This document shows positions 53,505 to 63,775 of a DNA stretch of 64,000 bases, piece by piece. The stretch spans positions 1,516,230-1,580,229 of the forward strand of contig OU015495.1 in the NCBI GenBank assembly GCA_907164885.2. The letters are read 5' to 3'. Numbering within the stretch: the stretch's first letter is position 1; the number at the start of each line of letters is the position of its first letter. Origin of the DNA: Dolomedes plantarius (lineage: Eukaryota; Arthropoda; Arachnida; Araneae; Dolomedidae). A model generated the notes under the pieces. It did not search any database. It was given only the letters and a program-made list of their open reading frames with translations, and was not told the origin of the DNA. The position numbers were made by a program, and so were the translations under genes.

Positions 53505-53604
53505 AATTTTTATATTAATAATTTGACTTCTCCATGTTCCTGTAAAACATAATTTATTCAATTTCTAAAAATGATGTAATTCTCATAAAGATTGCAGTAC
53601 TTAA

Positions 53605-53957
53605 TCCCTTCGTTTCCCTGTAGACAGAGAAAGATCCTTATAGACTTAGGACAATACCTGTCTAGGGAGGTTGAGCCGGTAAGAATCATTGGACACGCCC
53701 TAGTCCATGACGTAACATAACGTCATAGGGAATAACCTTTGCATCACCTCTTCTGTATTTTCCCGATATAAAAATGAGAACACGGCTGGAAGCTGCGCCT
53801 TTTTTCTGGTATTGTTTGCTACATTTCATATGTCACTCAGTCTAGCTCCCTTCCTATGGGGAACTGCGTAATAAACGACAAATAAAACTATATTGACTAA
53901 TTCCTCTGTTTACTGCGTCCCTATAAATAACTCTTTTCCAGCTGTTTCTAGAAGACA

Positions 53958-53958
<1 letters not shown>
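53605..53958 (+). repeat. LTR-like block with TATA box and poly-A signals
   Basis: The order of signals is that of an LTR: CGATATAAAAATGAG at about 53765 (TATA box), a GC-richer stretch about 30 bp on, then AATAAACGACAAATAAAAC at about 53870 (polyadenylation signals) and a further 80 bp. Exact ends and a target duplication could not be set, and no second copy is in the window. Solo LTR is the best reading. A decayed gene end is possible. Confidence 0.4.

Positions 53959-54032
<74 letters not shown>
53959..54032. repeat. (TA)n microsatellite
   Basis: About 74 bp of TA repeat. Confidence 0.95.
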
Positions 54033-54036
<4 letters not shown>

Positions 54037-54400
54037 ATGCCAAAAAGTATTTCTATTTACTTAACTTAGTAAAATCATTCCTTAAATTAATTTGTCCGAT
54101 AAATTACTAATTTTATTTACTCCTTTTAAATTTATCGTAATTTTTATTGACCCGTGGGAAAATAGACAGCATAGCAGTTTTACACTACAGTGCAAACTAC
54201 AAGAAAGCAAAGCGTAACTTCGAAATTTGCTGAATTAATGACAATTTTGCCTACAAGGAGGGTCCATTCCGAGAATTTGGGGTATGAAGTGGCGTATAAT
54301 TGAGTTTTTACATTTACTCACTTCAGGATCTCTTGTCTGGTGAAGGTAATAAATCTGTTGTTATATATGAAATGTGTGTTTTATCAAAGGTAGTCCTGTT
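54033..54400. other. Unassigned spacer
   Basis: AT-rich; no feature recognised. Confidence 0.5.
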
Positions 54401-54526
54401 CAGTCCTAAGACTATAATTTTAAGATTTTTCTCAGATTTAATAATATATTTAACGTCATATATAGATATGACGTTAAATATATTATTAAATCTAAGAAAA
54501 ATCGTAAAATTATAGTCGTAGGGCTG
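54401..54526. repeat. Near-perfect 126-bp palindrome
   Basis: CAGTCCTAAGACTATAATTT at the left faces AAATTATAGTCGTAGGGCTG at the right, and the arms are almost identical to the centre (ATATATAGATAT). Probably a very short MITE. The mirror-image frames on the two strands are caused by the palindrome. Confidence 0.88.
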
Positions 54527-54542
54527 AAGTGGTCTATCTTTT

Positions 54543-54624
<82 letters not shown>
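54543..54624. repeat. (TA)n microsatellite
   Basis: About 80 bp of TA with one CA interruption, next to the Tc1 left end. Confidence 0.95.
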
Positions 54625-54627
<3 letters not shown>

Positions 54628-55840
54628 TCAAGAGCCAAAACATTATGACCACCTGTCAATAACGAGTTGGCCCACCTTTGGCGCTCAACACAGCTTCAAC
54701 CCGCCTTGGCATGGATGCCACAAGTCCTTGGTAGATGGCCGGAGACAGATTGTACCAGATGTTTAAGCAACGATCACGCAAATCCGAGATATTGCGAATT
54801 GGTGGTCTTTGAACTCTGAGCTGCCGTCCCATGACATCCCAAATGTGTTGTATCGGATTGAGATCCGGTGAGTTAGGCGGCCAGGACATTAACTGGAATT
54901 CAGCATCATGTTCCTGGAACCACTCCAACACAATTTTAGCCTTGTGACACGGGGCGTTGTCCTGTTGGAACATTCCATTTCCAGCTGGAAAAACAGAGGC
55001 CATGTAAGGGTGCAACTGGTCCTCAATGATGTTCAGATACCCTGTAGCATTCATGGTCTGCTCTACCACAACCACGTGTCCCAGAGACGCCCAAGAGAAC
55101 GTCCACCAAAGCATAATACCGTCACCACCGGCCTGTGTATGACCTACTGTACATTGAGGGAGCAACAGTTCGCCTGGAAGACGGCGTATCCTGACACGGC
55201 CACCGGCGTGATGAATGACAAACCGTGATTCATCTGACCAGGCAACTCTCTCCCACTGATCCACGGACCAGTTGCGATGTTCCCGGGCCCAGCGCAGGCG
55301 CAGTTGGCGATGGCGCTTGGTCAGCAAAGGCACACGAGTGGGACGTTTGCTGCGTAGCCCCATATCCAACAGTGTCCGCTGAACAGTGTGCTGCAATAGT
55401 ATTCTACTTGGCCCTGCATTGTATTGGGCTGTCAGCTGAGCCACTGTCTGGCTCCGGTTTTGCTTCACCATGCGAGACAGTCTCCGACGACCTTTTTCTT
55501 TGATAGCGTGTGGACGTCCAACACCATGTCGTCTACTGCTGGTTTCACCGTCATTCATCCACTTTGCGTAAGTACTAACAACTGTAGGTCGCGAACAACC
55601 CACGAGTCTTGCAGTTTCGGAAATACTTGTTCCGAGCCTTCGAGCCATTACAATCTGCCCTCTATCAAAGTCGCTTAGATCCGCAGCCTTTCCCATCACA
55701 CACAGAAGTAAGTGAAAGAATGATTCTTCTGACTCTCCAGAAGCAGTTAAATACCACTTCCACCTGATCACGTGCCTTCCACATCATCCAGGCGAATTCA
55801 TTGCAAAATGTAGGGGTGGTCATAATGTTTTGGCTCTTGA

Positions 55841-55843
<3 letters not shown>
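54625..55843 (-). mobile_element. Tc1-like element with open but altered transposase
   Basis: Terminal inverted repeats CACTCAAGAGCCAAAACATT and the inverse, flanked by TA (54623-54624 and 55844-55845) within TA tracts on both sides. 1219 bp. The single transposase frame is open throughout. The protein resembles that of the element at 15055-16288. Confidence 0.95.
54656..55696 (-). CDS. Tc1-like transposase, DD36E type, catalytic Glu replaced by Gln (346 aa)
   Basis: The ATG at 55696 ([20 protein letters not shown]) fits the family start; the open frame extends 25 codons upstream without another ATG. The helix-turn-helix regions occupy about residues 5-60 and 70-125. Catalytic positions are D155 (WSDESRF), D246 (FQQDNAPCH) and Q283 ([11 protein letters not shown]), where Glu is expected: codon CAA at 54848-54850. 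There are 36 residues between D246 and Q283. The usual VWG motif reads LWW (IMLWWTF). With no acidic third residue, cleavage is unlikely, although DNA binding may persist. Reading the frame as intact but inactive is inference from DDE chemistry. Confidence 0.92.
   Translation of the reverse strand: MGKAADLSDFDRGQIVMARRLGTSISETARLVGCSRPTVVSTYAKWMNDGETSSRRHGVGRPHAIKEKGRRRLSRMVKQNRSQTVAQLTAQYNAGPSRILLQHTVQRTLLDMGLRSKRPTRVPLLTKRHRQLRLRWAREHRNWSVDQWERVAWSDESRFVIHHAGGRVRIRRLPGELLLPQCTVGHTQAGGDGIMLWWTFSWASLGHVVVVEQTMNATGYLNIIEDQLHPYMASVFPAGNGMFQQDNAPCHKAKIVLEWFQEHDAEFQLMSWPPNSPDLNPIQHIWDVMGRQLRVQRPPIRNISDLRDRCLNIWYNLSPAIYQGLVASMPRRVEAVLSAKGGPTRY

Positions 55844-55845
<2 letters not shown>

Positions 55846-55918
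<73 letters not shown>
55846..55918. repeat. (TA)n microsatellite
   Basis: About 73 bp of TA repeat. Confidence 0.95.
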
Positions 55919-55922
<4 letters not shown>

Positions 55923-56388
55923 TTGAATTTATTCTCCTACTGGAATGTTAAAAGATTCTTAATATGGCTTTCAAATCTTACTGTTGAAAATTAAAGCTAC
56001 AGTTTTCATTGAGGGATGAAAATAAAACAGGAAGTATACAAGCTTGCATTTACATTGGATATGTGTAGAAATACATGATTGCATTTAAGACCATATAATT
56101 TATTCCTTAAGGTAGCCCATTAGTTGACCTCTCAGACTCTTAATACCAATGTCAAGTTATGGGGAATTTTTTCTTAGAATTTTGCTAATCACAGATTAAC
56201 CTATGTATATTTTTATATGTATATTTAACATGTTTTTAAAAATGCGAATTTTTTAAAAAATCAAATGAGGATTTTTTTATTGTTTTGTTACAAGATGTAC
56301 AGAAAATTTAATTCTGTGTAATAAATTAACAACTGCAAAAATTTAAATTAAATAAAAATTAAATAAATAAAGAAATAAAAATAGGCAT
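55919..56388. other. Unassigned spacer
   Basis: AT-rich; nothing recognised. Confidence 0.5.
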
Positions 56389-56755
56389 TTACTGTGTTGT
56401 TATGACTGATGCCTCTTGACCGACAGTATATTGTAAGTTCAAGTCCATAACGAGTATTGGCCTCCGGTTTTTAATAGCATTCCAACGGTCGGAGTCCGAC
56501 TTGGTTAAAGGACCTGTCCCGTAATTTTGTACCGAGTCAAGTGACGAGACCGGAACACTTGACCATGCACCTCCAGTGGTAAATTTGAGAACTTGGAGGA
56601 CATTGCAGCCAGGATAGATTTTTCGTGCACCAGCCACCATTAGTGTACACGGCAGTGGATTTGTCAGCGACCGACATCGAACCATAGACGTTCAGATGAC
56701 TGGCTCGCTGCCAGTGATCTACTGTTCCACTGTTCCACTGCACCCTTTAGGCATT
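56389..56755 (-). mobile_element. Diverged tRNA-derived SINE
   Basis: The plus strand starts TGTTGTTATGACTGATGCC, like the 3' ends of the other minus-strand SINEs. It runs through CCTCCGGTTTTTAATAGCATTCC and GGTCGGAGTCCGACTTGG, the same body as at 42640-42700. The other end is tRNA-like on the minus strand (GGTTCGATGTCGG as B box). The middle differs from other copies, so it may be another subfamily or a mosaic. Confidence 0.65.
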
Positions 56756-57161
56756 TAATAATCTTTCATTAGTAAATGGTGAGGGAAAAATTTCTCATAG
56801 CATATCATTATGAATGAGGATCTGCAAAGTCAACTGATGCGGCACTTTAATAACAGTATTGTAAAGCAGTAGTGAGCAAACATTTTTCTACCGCGACCCA
56901 CTTTCTTTGCATAAAAAATCCCATGACCCCAGTGAAAATGTATTGGTAGTAGCAATTTTTTCTAAAAAAATTAGGAAATTTCTAAACAAACAAAAAAAAT
57001 AGGAAAAAGAAGTGAGTAAATGTTGACAAACTATGCTGTGTTTATGACAAACTATGCTATGTTTATGACAAACTATTTAAACCTTGCAAACTATGTCAAA
57101 TTATGTTTTGCTGACTATTGTAAGATCGTTTGACAATTTCATTTAATAATATCATATATAT

Positions 57162-57955
57162 CCGGGTGCGTCATAAATTCGTGCAAAGTTCAAAAATTCA
57201 TAATAAAAGAAGGAATGCTCTGAAAATATTTCTGTTTGCGCCAATAAGATCAGAGGGTCATTGGAATTTTTTTCCATGTAAAAAAAAAAAGTTTCTAAAA
57301 GTAACCGAAAGAGGGCGCTCACACGTCATACTGAGACGTTTTATGCAAATCAGGCAAACTCAAACAGAAAATCAAACAGATCACAATAACATGAGACTGC
57401 GCATTTATTTTAAAGTAACAATTGTTCAACATTTCTACAGCACAAGGTAATAGGCAAGTGAGGCGTGCCAATAAGCCTATTACAGCGGATTGTAGCATCG
57501 ATGGCAGCGACTGTCTGTCGAATGACATTTTTCAGTTCCACGAAAGTGGTTGGGGAGTCCCGGTGCACATGAGACTTTAAGTATCCCCCCAACTAAAAAT
57601 TTGCCGGGGTCAAGTCTGGTGACCGTGAGGGCCACTGAACCGCACAATCGCGAATATAGAACTCGGTCTTCAGTGCAAGATTCCGAGAGGAACGTCTTGA
57701 TATCACGTGAAATGTGGGGCGGGGCACCATCCTGCATGAAGGTGACAACAGGTAACGCATGTCTTTCCTGCAATGCAGACTTAACGTGGTCACGCAAAAG
57801 CGCCCTCTTTCGGTTACTTTCGGAAACATTTTTTTTTACATGGAAAAACATCCAATGTCCCTTCTGATCCTATTCGCTAAAACAGAAAAATTTTCAGAGC
57901 ATTATTTCTTTTATTACGAATTTTTGAACTTTGCACGAATTTATGACGCACCCGG
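57162..57955 (-). mobile_element. Mariner-like derivative, 794 bp, nested in hAT
   Basis: Inverted ends CCGGGTGCGTCATAAATTCG and the inverse, with arms of about 160 bp (through TGCAAAGTTCAAAAATTC and AGTAACCGAAAGAGGGCGC). The right flank is TA; the left flank reads AT in a TATATA context. The interior keeps only the second half of a transposase, so it is an internally deleted, non-autonomous copy. Confidence 0.88.
57410..57751 (-). pseudogene. Mariner-like transposase, C-terminal half, frameshifted
   Basis: The minus strand reads VTFMQDGAPPHISRDIKTFL, the second catalytic region of mariner-like transposases, then in other frames WPSRSPDLTPANF with the third catalytic position and YLKSHVHRDSPTTFVELKN. 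Asp-Leu-Thr-Pro at the third site fits a DDD-type mariner rather than a Tc1. At least two frameshifts are needed to follow the family. The N-terminal half with the first Asp has been deleted. Confidence 0.82.
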
Positions 57956-58174
57956 TATATGTATATATTTGAACATATAAAATATATCCAATCAAAAAAA
58001 AATTAAAATATATAATTATAGATATTAATTCAAACCATATTTTTAAAATTAAATAATTCAATGAGATATAAATTTACTTCAAACTATCCACGACCTCTCT
58101 AATTTTTTTGGCAACCTCCCTTTTCTGCCCACGGGGGGAGGTTGCCACACAATTTGCGCACCACTGTTGTGAAG

Positions 58175-58920
58175 CATGTAACTCAAAATCGTGATAAAAA
58201 AATTAATATTCGTTATTTATTTACCGTCTCTGTCAGAAAAAGACGTCCTACCTACCACTGGTATCTTTTGTTTATAAAACTTAGAAATTGCTCAATTTAA
58301 TTTAGGAAAGGAAATATTTTTTATTACATTCTCTTTTTTATCAAGATACAGCCTAACAGAGTTAGACGCGCAACGCTTGAGGTGTTTTTCCATAATGTAA
58401 ATCCTTCATTACTAAAAGCTGGTTTAACAACTTCCAATTATTTTTTTTTTCTGCCACGTGTGGTGTCTAGATCACAAGGCTGGTCAACACTTTTCACGTT
58501 TCATGGTCTAGTTACTCCAGAAATGGCGAAGAATAACGGGCAGGGAATATCCGATTAAAAAAAATAAAATAAAAGCTTTTATAATTCGAAAGTGATCCAC
58601 TTTAACAATGAGGAGAGATTCATCGGTCAACGCCTGTTTCTGAAATGTAATTTGACGGATTCAGGATTTTTATATTTTTTTATTTATTAATTACGCAACG
58701 TTATATTAATAGGTTCTTGTGCTGGTCGTTCGCTCATTGCTGTCGATGGAGTTGGTGAAAGAGACGATATAGAGATGTGTGAGCTCACTTTATAAATTGA
58801 AACTTTCTATTCACTTTATAGTATGAAAATTAAAATACTGTGAAATCTTGCCAAAAAGAAATTTAATTTTCTGAATATTTTGAGCTCTCGTTTTCCTGCC
58901 CTTTAAGCCTTATATATATT
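58175..58920. other. Unassigned AT-rich region
   Basis: Nothing recognised. Confidence 0.5.
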
Positions 58921-58923
58921 GAA

Positions 58924-59835
58924 ACTAGTTGGCCCGTGCCCTTTCGCATGCGATTAAAATACGATAAATTTTATAGCGAGGTTGTTTGTTTGTAGTAGGA
59001 TGAAAGAAGAACCGGTTCATTTGTAGCAATTGCTTATTTGTCATATAACAATGGTGCGTTACGATAATACAAAACTAATAAACAAAACGCCTTTGGCCAC
59101 AATATTGGAGGTGAAGCATAAGACTAAACAGGGGTATATGAGATATATACACGTCAAAACACCTTTGTAGAACAATATTAAAAGTTAAATATGACACAAA
59201 CTAGTGGAAAAAGTGATATTTACATTACAAAACCTTTTTGTGCACACTATTTGACTCTGCGGTTTCGACGCATTTAGGGAAAGAACTTTAGGGCCAAAAG
59301 TCAATTTTCACTTCGATTTTTAAACAAACAATATAATGTGTCATTCTGAATTGACAATTCGTCAGAAGCGGAGAACTTAGTATTCAAAATGGTACCTCAT
59401 TTATTCATTTCAGTTAAGTATGAAGGGAGAAGGGGGGATAAAACCGAAAGAACACCTTTTAGATATAATATACATGGTTTTTCCCATGCAAAAAGAATAA
59501 TGAACACGTACGCGGATGTTGCCAATAAAGGAACTCATTAATGAAATCACAGAATGATAATAAAAGCAAACAATTTTTAAATTTAAAAGTTCAGTGTGAT
59601 TGATAATTGTAAAATAAAAAAATCTAGCGTGCGCGCCATCTAGGGGAAGAAAAATTGTTTTTAATGTTTATACTTCGATTTTCAAATAAACAATAAGATG
59701 TGTAATTCTAAATTAACAATTCGCATGAAACGGAGATCTTAATCTTTAAAATGGTACCTGATTTATCGATTTTTGTTAAGTATGAAGGGAGAAAAAGGAA
59801 TGAAACAAAAAAAAAAACCTTTTAGAAATAATATA
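58924..59835 (-). repeat. Direct repeats of about 356 bp with a Helitron-like end
   Basis: Two diverged direct copies occur about 356 bp apart (CTTCGATTTTTAAACAAACA near 59311 and CTTCGATTTTCAAATAAACA near 59667). They share the order AATGGTACCT.ATTTAT, GTTAAGTATGAAGGGAGAA and AACCTTTTAGA. At the start, ACTAGTTGGCCCGTGCCC on the plus strand reads inverted as a GC-rich segment followed by CTAGT, resembling a Helitron 3' end. No Rep/helicase frame is present. The duplication is well supported; Helitron is only a suggestion. Confidence 0.5.
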
Positions 59836-60120
59836 AATAGATATTTAATAAAATGTCTCTTCCCCCGACCAGGTGGGCAAGAATAATCCTAATGTAGCTC
59901 ATGAAAGTCTTAGAAGGCAACTGAAAGGGGCAATACTTTGTCCAGGGGTATAGCTGGGAACCCTTGTCTCCAGGAGATTTATAAACATGGAAGCCTGGTC
60001 CTCCAGGTTTAGGGATGCCACTGAACTTGCTAGCAACTCGATTCTTTGAAAACAATTTTGCTACGAATCTCAAGTGAATTATTCCGGATTGATAACAAGG
60101 AGACGGACCGGCAAACATTT
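59836..60120. other. GC-richer block of unknown origin
   Basis: Less AT-rich than both sides and open on the minus strand for about 98 codons (for example PKPGGPGFHVYKSPGDKGSQ). I recognise no family. It could be a decayed exon or an unknown repeat. Confidence 0.3.
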
Positions 60121-60779
60121 TAAAGTTACGGCTTTTGAAAAGTATTCCTGGGAATAGGCCAAAATGGAATATCCTTGAGAAGGCGCCAGAGCCTATACTG
60201 TGCCATTGATGATGATGAAAAAAATCCTGTTTTTTTACCTTAACTAATTTAACCTTATTTAATGTAAGAAATTTCCATTATAGAAGATTTTCACGTGGAT
60301 TTTATGAGTTTGTGTAATTTTGTAAGTACATTAATTATTGTACTGTATATATAAATAATTTATCTTTAATTTTTTTCAAACTATATTTAGACGTGACTTT
60401 ATAACCTGCATTGATATTCCATAGATTTTCTTAAAAAATTCAAATAATAGAAGAAATTAAAGGAATAAATCATGACTATAGTAACGCAAGTAGAGAAGTA
60501 ATTGATGGGTATCATGAGTTTTTAAATATTCTTCATTTAACATGAAGAAAATCGAACGGGTTCTTCGAATATCACGAAACTGTAGCAACCATCACTGAGA
60601 TTTTTTACTTTTATAACTCAGTGACTTACTACGGAAATTGACATAGATCTTAATAATTTTAATTTGTATGTTTAAACACGCTCGTGAACAACGATTGTGT
60701 CTGAAGGTTTTAGAAAGATAGACGAAATTCTGTCAAATAAACATTGATACTCCTTTAACTGTTTAGGAAAAGCATTTCT
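60121..60779. other. Unassigned AT-rich spacer
   Basis: Nothing recognised. Confidence 0.5.
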
Positions 60780-60890
60780 AACGACCATAAACTAGGAGTG
60801 GAAATTAGACCTACACCCCAGGAGTTCAAACCCCACGTCCTGACCGCTTGACCACATCTGCGAGGTGTGTGGTTGTTGTTGTTGTGACTA
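60780..60890 (-). repeat. tRNA-like SINE head fragment
   Basis: On the minus strand GATGTGGTCAAGCGGTCAGG (A box region) is followed by GGGTTTGAACTCCTGG (B box). On the plus strand GGTTGTTGTTGTTGTG follows. It looks like a decayed tRNA-derived SINE head; no full tRNA fold can be made. Confidence 0.5.
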
Positions 60891-61170
60891 ATGAAAAATT
60901 AGTTGTAACGAATGAAAATGTTGTTGTAACTAATTTCTACTGAAAATGGATACTTACAAGCTTCATCTAACAAGAGAGTAATTATCGCGTTAGTATCAAA
61001 ACAACAATTTGAAAAAAAAAAAATGCTACTTCGCAAAACTTCAGATATTATTCTACGAATATCGGAAAGATCTTTTTTAACACTATAAAAGCTTTATTTG
61101 TAGCTAGTTATGAACAGTCTTACGACTTAACGAAAGAAAAACAAAAACTTACGAGTTTAAAGAGAAATGT
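60891..61170. other. Short unassigned spacer
   Basis: AT-rich; nothing recognised. Confidence 0.5.
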
Positions 61171-61507
61171 TATTGTTGTACATACGCCACCTGGTGGGAT
61201 AAATCCTAACTAGGTCCATTGAAGGCTGACGGACGAAGAGTTGAGGCTCCTATTTAGCTCACGGCTATTGGGCACCATAAGGGTCGGAGGCTGACTCTTT
61301 GTCCTGTGCAACCCCAAATTTCCCCGAGCACTCCCAGAGTAACATCTGGTGGGCTCGTACCTTCCTTTCACCGCTACAAACCCCACGGAAGCACTCTCCG
61401 ACGTACAGATTTAACAGGCCTATACCCGACGTATAAAGGTATTCAGTGGCACTTGTCGGGCAACATCTGTACGGTATTCCAACGCGCTAACTGCTAGGTT
61501 GTCCGGG
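61171..61507 (-). mobile_element. tRNA-derived SINE
   Basis: The plus strand begins TATTGTTGTACATACGCC (3' end inverted). It runs through AAGGGTCGGAGGCTGAC, CCCCGAGCACTCCC and the core ACTCTCCGACGTACAG, and ends in an inverted tRNA-like head (CTGTACGGTATTCCAACGCGC.AACTGCTAGGTTGTCC). It is diverged from 39764-40119 but of equal extent. Confidence 0.82.
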
Positions 61508-61714
61508 GTATAACTTAAATAATAGTATCATTAAAGATGTAATAAGATAAGAAATATAGTGACTCAGGATAATTTATTCTGAACATCGCTTTTAATTTCG
61601 GTTGTCAGGAGGATGTTGTAATTAGTGCTTGATTTTCTGAGAACCGTGGGGTAAAACCTGCTTTTAGCTCTCGTTTTATCAGTGTTTTTTCCAACGATCT
61701 AGCACTCCTATTCG
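61508..61714. other. Short unassigned spacer
   Basis: Nothing recognised. Confidence 0.45.
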
Positions 61715-61800
61715 GGAGCTGGAATTGAAACCGGCACATCCTCACTTCGAAGCTAGCATTCTAACCACTTGATTATGCCGGTGATGCGAAGAACACTCGT
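61715..61800 (-). repeat. tRNA-like SINE head fragment
   Basis: The minus strand reads CATAATCAAGTGGTTAGAATG (A box region), then GCTTCGAAGTGAGGATG and CCGGTTTCAATTCCAGC (B box region). The order is right for a tRNA or SINE head, but the acceptor ends do not pair convincingly, so I do not call a tRNA gene. Confidence 0.5.
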
Positions 61801-61890
61801 ATTAGAAATGCCATTCCTATTTGTCCCCCGAAGGCCAAGTAAGTAAAACCAATATTTGACAACTGAAATAGCTTTTTCTTTTCAGAAGTA

Positions 61891-62640
61891 CAGTAACCAC
61901 CGTTTATACTGATCAGTGGTTATAAGAATCAACCGTTTATAAGAATCAATATCACATAAAAAAACAAATGCATTATTTCCATGTTATAATTTTCACTTTA
62001 AAGAATCAATCCACCGGTTTTAAGAATCAGTTTACACTCTTCGCTTTCCTTTCATTTTTCCATAAAAGCCATTTAAGCCCTCAAAAGGCACGAAGTTCTT
62101 TGTTTTCTTTTTTAAAGAAAGGTTGATAAGATGGGATGGAATATAGTCGTAAAATCCATCCCTTTCTTTGTTAGACATAACATAATAGTTTCCCCTTAAA
62201 CGCTTTAGCATAACACTGTCCTATTAGCTTGACCCAGGGGCATCTTTACCCGTTCGGGTCCGATTTCACTTTTCTCCACTGACAAACAAAAATAGGGACT
62301 CTTTTATCCCACCTCCCACATCCTGGTTGCCTCTTCCTGGACCCTGAAACACATAAATCTTCGGCGAAGTGTCCACTATCACTTAGCAAACGTGACATTA
62401 GTAGATTCAGCACGTTATAAAACCGTAAAACGTAAACTAGAAGGTGAATCTTCGTCTGAGACTATTGATATTGAAAGAGGTATAAACAGCCTCCTGAAAA
62501 CTTCATTACGTCAAACTACCATAGAAAACTTTTCTTGCTCCCTTCTTGTAGTTGAAATGTTAAAACTGTTAAGCAGGTATGTTGTAACAAATATTGGATT
62601 TTTTTCTTCTGTTACTATAATCATGTGTATCTACTTATAG
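61891..62640 (+). mobile_element. Tigger/pogo-like element, right end missing
   Basis: CAGTAACCACCGTTTATACT next to TA is followed by repeated TTATAAGAATCA and GGTTTTAAGAATCAG motifs, a Tigger-style subterminal region. A C-terminal transposase trace follows on the plus strand at 62392-62550. No matching right terminus is found by about 62750. Confidence 0.6.
62392..62550 (+). pseudogene. Tigger-like transposase C-terminal remnant
   Basis: The plus-strand frame reads RYKTVKRKLEGESSSETID and then NSLLKTSLRQTTIENF. The final (K/R)QTT-x-x-x-F pattern is the C-terminal signature of many Tigger transposases. There is no ATG in family context and no catalytic domain. The frame runs on to 62640 through unrelated sequence. 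Confidence 0.5.
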
Positions 62641-62749
62641 GTCTAGAAATTTAGCTGTATTTTTAAAACTATAAAAAATAATTTTAATAAAAGATAATTA
62701 ACGTAAATTAGAGAGTATTTTATGGTAAATTATCTCATATATGTATATA

Positions 62750-62996
62750 TATAGGTGTGCGTGCGGCTGTCCAAAAACCTAAATTTCGGCTATACGAATT
62801 CCGTTTTGGTCATTTATTGTGTTAAATTTCATGTTTTTCCCGAAAAGGCACCCTCTGGTGGACATTTTGGAACTAATTTTTTTTTTCGAAATTCCGTGAG
62901 CGCATCGCGCCCATATACAAAATTTCGTTACATTCCGTTCACCCGTCTGCGCTGTAGGGTGCCGTTTATAGGGGAAGTTTAATTATAACCACCCGG
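62750..62996. repeat. Single mariner-like terminus
   Basis: The right end AGTTTAATTATAACCACCCGG followed by TA resembles inverted mariner-type ends here (for example at 31346). The inner CCCTCTGGTGGACATTTTGG also recalls the subterminal parts of such elements. No left partner is visible. Confidence 0.45.
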
Positions 62997-62999
62997 TAT

Positions 63000-63770
63000 A
63001 TTATTCTGCAAGAAAAGAATAATTCTGCAAGAAATATTCTGCAAGGAAAGAATCTTTTTATCAATAGTGCCGGCGTTATCACTAAGCGGGGCATAACGGA
63101 GAAATAAATATATGACTGTAACTGCATGGTCACAAAGTAAAGAACTCTTTTCGTAAAATAAGGAAAAAATTATTCCCAAGTTATGGTCACTTGCGTATTT
63201 CTGTGGCTAACACATTACTGTTTTTTCTCTTTATTTCGGTTTTAGCTCCAATCTTGAGCAATGGATGCCCTTGAAAATTGCGAAAGCAATGGATATGAGT
63301 GACTTCTTTCCTGTTGCGTATAGGCTTTCAAACAAAATACGGGGTTAAAGATGGATACCCCCCAATCATACGTCATTTTGCTCTCATTATCACGTTTTGT
63401 GCGTCAAAAGTCTAGGAAGTTTTTACTGTAAGCTACTCATCACCCTAAAATTTAAATTTAATGACTGCTGGAAAGCTCTTAGGGGCTACCAAATAATGAA
63501 CTTGATTATTACAATTTAGTTTGAATCACCACTTAGTCTGGAAAGAAAATATTTCATTTCTCTTTATCTTCACTCGTTCCAGAAATGACAATTTTTTTAA
63601 ACGAAATTCTAATTATTCTCTGTAGGAATTTCCTTAAAGAGTACTCATTAGAGTTTAAGTGTTTTTAAATGCACCATTTTGAGGTAGATAATGGAATGGA
63701 ATGAACTAGGAAAACTCTTCTTAATCTTTCGCCTTGAGAATGGACTTTTTTTTAACACCTGCCATCTCTC
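63000..63770. other. Unassigned region with a short repeat
   Basis: TATTCTGCAAGAAA-like units repeat three times at 63000-63052. Otherwise nothing recognised. Confidence 0.45.
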
Positions 63771-63775
63771 TCGCT

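Larger units (their letters stand above)
56867..58166. mobile_element. hAT element hosting a mariner derivative
   Basis: Left end CAGTAGTGAGCAAACATTTT and right end, inverted, CAGTGGTGCGCAAATTGTGT are flanked by TTGTAAAG (56859-56866) and TTGTGAAG (58167-58174), an 8-bp duplication with one mismatch. Without the 794-bp mariner derivative inside it is about 506 bp and has no transposase. The inner CCGCGACCCAC and CCCCACGGG motifs are typical of hAT ends. Confidence 0.88.

Noticed and set aside
54908..55678. Three plus-strand frames of 84-106 codons
   Set aside because: They lie opposite the Tc1 transposase 54656-55696 and contain no family motif.
60780..60890. Possible tRNA gene
   Set aside because: Only box-like motifs remain, followed by a GTT tail as in the local SINEs.
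61715..61800. Possible tRNA gene
   Set aside because: A- and B-box-like motifs are present, but I cannot pair the acceptor ends or form a proper anticodon arm; a SINE head is more likely.
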